From contig MSHM01000003.1 in assembly GCA_001941225.1 (NCBI GenBank), forward strand, positions 1 to 41,157: 41,157 nucleotides of DNA, written 5' to 3'. Numbering within the stretch: the stretch's first letter is position 1; every line of letters starts with the position of its first letter. Source of the DNA: Oscillospiraceae bacterium Zagget12. GTDB taxonomy: Bacteria > Bacillota > Clostridia > UBA1381. The notes under the pieces were generated by a model. It searched no databases. It was not told where the DNA came from and worked only from the letters and a program-made list of their open reading frames with translations. Positions 39,148 to 41,157 of this stretch are shown piece after piece. The translations under genes and the position numbers were made by a program.

Positions 39148-40410
39148 ATGCGGAACTTTAAGCATACGGTAATCGCCATTATAGCGGTTGCAATGATAAG
39201 TTCACTTGCGGCGGCCCAGGCTGCCACCTTAAAGGATTCACAGCTTGAAAGAGAAAACAGAATAAACTCCGCGGCGGCGCTGCAGAACATAACTATAGAA
39301 GAAAGCAATGCCGAGGACGCGGCGGATGTTGAATCTGAAATATCGGACGAGGAACCCGCAGCAGAGGCTCCCGCCGAAGAGGAAGTAGTTGACGAAAGCG
39401 AAATTGCAGCGAAAAGCGCGTATCCTATCGGATACGTCAACATAACAAGCGGCAGCCTTGACGTGAGAGAAACTCCGTCGGACGAATCCGCGGTTATTGA
39501 CCAAATAGAGGTCTGCACCGAGGTTGAGATTTTGGAAAGCAGCGAAGGCTGGTATAAGATTTCCTACAGCGGCGACAGCACCGGATATGTGCCGAACGAT
39601 GTCATCACTCAGGACATAACGCTGGCGGAGGACGCAAAGAAGAGCTATACCAATTATAAAATCGCTCAGGTAACGCTTGCCGGCAATTCGGTAAGGGTAA
39701 GAAAAGAGGCGTCCACAGATTCGGATATAATAACCGAGCTTACAGACGGTACTTATGTATATGTGCTATGGGGAGAGAATGACTTCATAAGAGTTTGCTA
39801 CGGCGACGATTATGAGGAGGGTTACGTTATAAACACCTCTCTTGAATTTACGGGCGAATGGATAGAGAAGGATACGATTTCCGCAAAGCAGCAGGAGATT
39901 GCCGACGCTAAAGCGGAGGCGGCAAGAGCTGAGGAAATCGCGCGTCAAAACGCGGCAGCGGCTCAGGCGGCAAAGTCGGCGCAGAAATCGAGCGACACAT
40001 CGTCATCACCTGCATCATCGCCATCTTCTACAGCGTCATCCTCATCTAAGGGACAAGCTATAGTTAATACGGCAATGAAGTATCTCGGCGTACCGTATGT
40101 ATGGGGCGGAACATCTCCCTCGGGCTTTGACTGCAGCGGTCTTGTGCAGTATGTGTGCAAGGTAAACGGCATAAGCGTGAGCCGTGTAGCGGCAGACCAG
40201 AGAAATAACGGCACATATGTAAGCCGCGAAAATCTACAGCCCGGCGATTTGGTATTCTTCTCAAACGGCAGCGGAATACATCACGTAGGAATTTATATCG
40301 GCAACGGAAATATGATTCACGCGCCGCAAACAGGCGATGTTGTAAAGATTTCGTCAATAAACACGGAATACCGCATTTCAACATACGCCGGAGCAGTAAG
40401 AGTTTATTAA
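39148..40410 (+). CDS. Secreted SH3-NlpC/P60 cell-wall hydrolase
   Basis: A 420-residue exported endopeptidase that cuts peptide stems in peptidoglycan. A signal peptide (about 1-26, ending AAAQA) is followed by an acidic linker, two bacterial SH3 domains (about 90-155, GYVNITSGSLDVRETPSDES, and 170-235, VTLAGNSVRVRKEASTDSDI), a helical segment and a Ser/Ala-rich linker (about 275-300). The NlpC/P60 domain has Cys329 in GFDCSGLVQY, His378/379 in IHHVGIYIGNG and His391 in MIHAPQTGDV. Length and layout match surface peptidases that separate daughter cells. GGAGG lies before the ATG at 39148. It has a perfect promoter and a terminator of its own. Confidence 0.95.
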   Translation: MRNFKHTVIAIIAVAMISSLAAAQAATLKDSQLERENRINSAAALQNITIEESNAEDAADVESEISDEEPAAEAPAEEEVVDESEIAAKSAYPIGYVNITSGSLDVRETPSDESAVIDQIEVCTEVEILESSEGWYKISYSGDSTGYVPNDVITQDITLAEDAKKSYTNYKIAQVTLAGNSVRVRKEASTDSDIITELTDGTYVYVLWGENDFIRVCYGDDYEEGYVINTSLEFTGEWIEKDTISAKQQEIADAKAEAARAEEIARQNAAAAQAAKSAQKSSDTSSSPASSPSSTASSSSKGQAIVNTAMKYLGVPYVWGGTSPSGFDCSGLVQYVCKVNGISVSRVAADQRNNGTYVSRENLQPGDLVFFSNGSGIHHVGIYIGNGNMIHAPQTGDVVKISSINTEYRISTYAGAVRVY

Positions 40411-40444
40411 TACGAACCTGCTTATTTGCTATATAGGATAAGGA

Positions 40445-40466
40445 AAAGGTCGGAAACGGCCTTTTT
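40445..40466 (+). terminator. Terminator of the NlpC/P60 gene
   Basis: AAAGGTCG and CGGCCTTT pair (one T-G pair) around the stable tetraloop GAAA, followed by T-rich sequence TTTTTCTTTTTC. Confidence 0.85.
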
Positions 40467-40632
40467 CTTTTTCTTCCGCTCAATTTTGCCCTTAACCGCC
40501 GAATTTCAAATTCTCAAGTATCAAATCCCTCCCTTGGGGGAGGCGGTATGCCGCGGACTTATAGAAACATTTCTAAACCACGCCTACCTGTCCGATGATA
40601 AGAGTATATATAACTACACAAACAAAAAAAGC
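40467..40632. other. Gap with a degenerate repeat, no gene
   Basis: CCCTCCCTTGGGGGAGG (40525-40541) and GGCGGTATGCCGCGGAC look like a degraded unit of the GAGGGG repeat family. Open frames here have no ribosome site or recognisable protein. Confidence 0.45.
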
Positions 40633-40683
40633 GGTATCAACGAGCAGGAGCTTGTAAACTTAATAAACTCCTGTTCGGATACC
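40633..40683 (-). terminator. Terminator of the second tRNA cluster
   Basis: On the reverse strand GGTATC, CGA and CAGGAG pair with CTCCTG, TCG and GATACC around a 17-nt loop, then GC and T7 (complement of 40624-40630). Confidence 0.82.
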
Positions 40684-40691
40684 GGTTTATC

Positions 40692-40767
40692 TGGTGAGCC
40701 ATCGGAGATTCGAACCCCGGACAACTTGATTAAAAGTCAAGTGCTCTGCCGACTGAGCTAATGGCCC
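40692..40767 (-). tRNA. tRNA-Lys (TTT)
   Basis: Reverse strand: acceptor GGGCCAT/ATGGCTC, anticodon loop CTTTTAA giving TTT, discriminator A and encoded CCA. Confidence 0.96.
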
Positions 40768-40773
40768 GTATAA

Positions 40774-40849
40774 TGGCAGGGATAGCAGGACTCGAACCTA
40801 CGAATGCCAGAATCAAAATCTGGTGCCTTACCGACTTGGCTATATCCCT
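40774..40849 (-). tRNA. tRNA-Gln (TTG)
   Basis: Reverse strand: acceptor AGGGATA/TATCCCT, anticodon loop TTTTGAT giving TTG, discriminator G and encoded CCA. Confidence 0.95.
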
Positions 40850-40894
40850 GTATGTATCCCTATATAGTGCGGAAACAGTCTCCGCAAAAAAAAA

Positions 40895-40971
40895 TGGGGT
40901 GGGTAGTGGGATTCGAACCCACGACATTCAGTGCCACAAACTGACGCTCTAACCAGCTGAACTATACCCAC
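40895..40971 (-). tRNA. tRNA-His (GTG)
   Basis: Reverse strand: acceptor GTGGGTA/TACCCAC with discriminator C and a G just upstream (40972) able to serve as the -1 G of tRNA-His; anticodon GTG; encoded CCA. Confidence 0.96.
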
Positions 40972-41039
40972 CATAACTTTGGCGGCAGCAATTTTTACTC
41001 CCACTAAGTATGTCCAAAAAAGCAATTAGAGAGTGCTTT

Positions 41040-41116
41040 TGGCGTGTCTGGAGGGATTCGAACCCCCGGCCCATTGCTTAGAAGGCAATTGCTCTATCCA
41101 ACTGAGCTACAGACAC
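41040..41116 (-). tRNA. tRNA-Arg (TCT)
   Basis: Reverse strand: acceptor GTGTCTG/CAGACAC, anticodon region TTGCCTTCTAAGCAA giving TCT, discriminator G and encoded CCA. Confidence 0.96.
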
Positions 41117-41122
41117 ATATAA

Positions 41123-41157
41123 TGGAGCGGGTGATGGGAATCGAACCCACGCGACCA
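41123..41157 (-). tRNA. tRNA, probably Gly (TCC), 5' part outside window
   Basis: Only the T arm (GGGTTCGATTCCCAT), acceptor strand CACCCGC, discriminator T and CCA are present. The sequence resembles bacterial tRNA-Gly(TCC), but the anticodon is outside the window. Confidence 0.7.

Noticed and set aside
40426-40761. Rightward open frame running into tRNA-Lys
   Set aside because: It crosses a terminator, a degenerate repeat and a tRNA gene in antisense; no ribosome site.

Overview
The window looks like chromosome of a Gram-positive, probably gut-dwelling member of Bacillota, class Clostridia. Supporting signs are strong AGGAGG-type ribosome sites, TTGACA-17-TATAAT promoters, intrinsic U-run terminators, SLH cell-surface anchoring, an HPr without enzymes II nearby, and dispersed GC-rich palindromic repeats typical of gut Clostridia. 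Species cannot be read from the sequence. All family names come from motif recognition; no database search was run.

Region 1 (about 1-17,890) is the right part of a prophage. Its left end and most structural genes lie outside the window. A divergent switch near 14.8-14.95 kb separates a Cro-like gene (left) from a repressor, a SAP-domain gene and a large serine integrase (right). The long leftward early region holds many small genes (several with one membrane helix), zinc-ribbon proteins, a RecU resolvase, PcfK- and PcfJ-like proteins, DUF3102, YopX, DUF6906, an HUH-type Rep and a DUF1492 late-regulator candidate, then terminase small and large subunits and portal. Two rightward islands (3.3-4.4 kb and 13.75-14.33 kb) have their own promoters. 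The phage is inserted in the 5' part of a conserved cysteine-rich clostridial gene, whose N-terminal stub remains at 17,892-18,008.

Region 2 (18-26 kb) is host sequence: an intracellular GH51 arabinofuranosidase, an HPr-like protein, a WYL regulator, an orphan sugar-binding lipoprotein, five tRNA genes (Val, Asp, Phe, Gly, Cys) and a secreted transglutaminase-like protein. Region 3 (25.3-30.9 kb) has dusB, guaB, a decayed polyvalent phage/mobile-element protein with four stem-loop elements, and a frameshifted nagZ-like gene. Region 4 (31-41 kb) has a 1292-residue surface GH51 enzyme with LamG and SLH domains, a dense repeat cluster with a perfect three-way-junction palindrome, comEC-holA, an SH3-NlpC/P60 hydrolase and five leftward tRNA genes (Gly, Arg, His, Gln, Lys).

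The most unusual signals are: (1) hairpin elements of 68-72 nt that differ in sequence but sit 31-33 nt before the same motif in the decayed gene; (2) a palindromic repeat inserted in frame inside recU; (3) compact rightward promoter-terminator units nested in the leftward phage operon, candidates for small RNAs; (4) several genes broken by one base at poly-A runs; (5) three operator-like repeats exactly 32 bp apart in the lysogeny switch; (6) a purine-biased quasi-repeat that has replaced most of a phage gene; (7) the 69-nt three-way junction. The two GH51 enzymes suggest arabinan or arabinoxylan use both at the surface and inside the cell.
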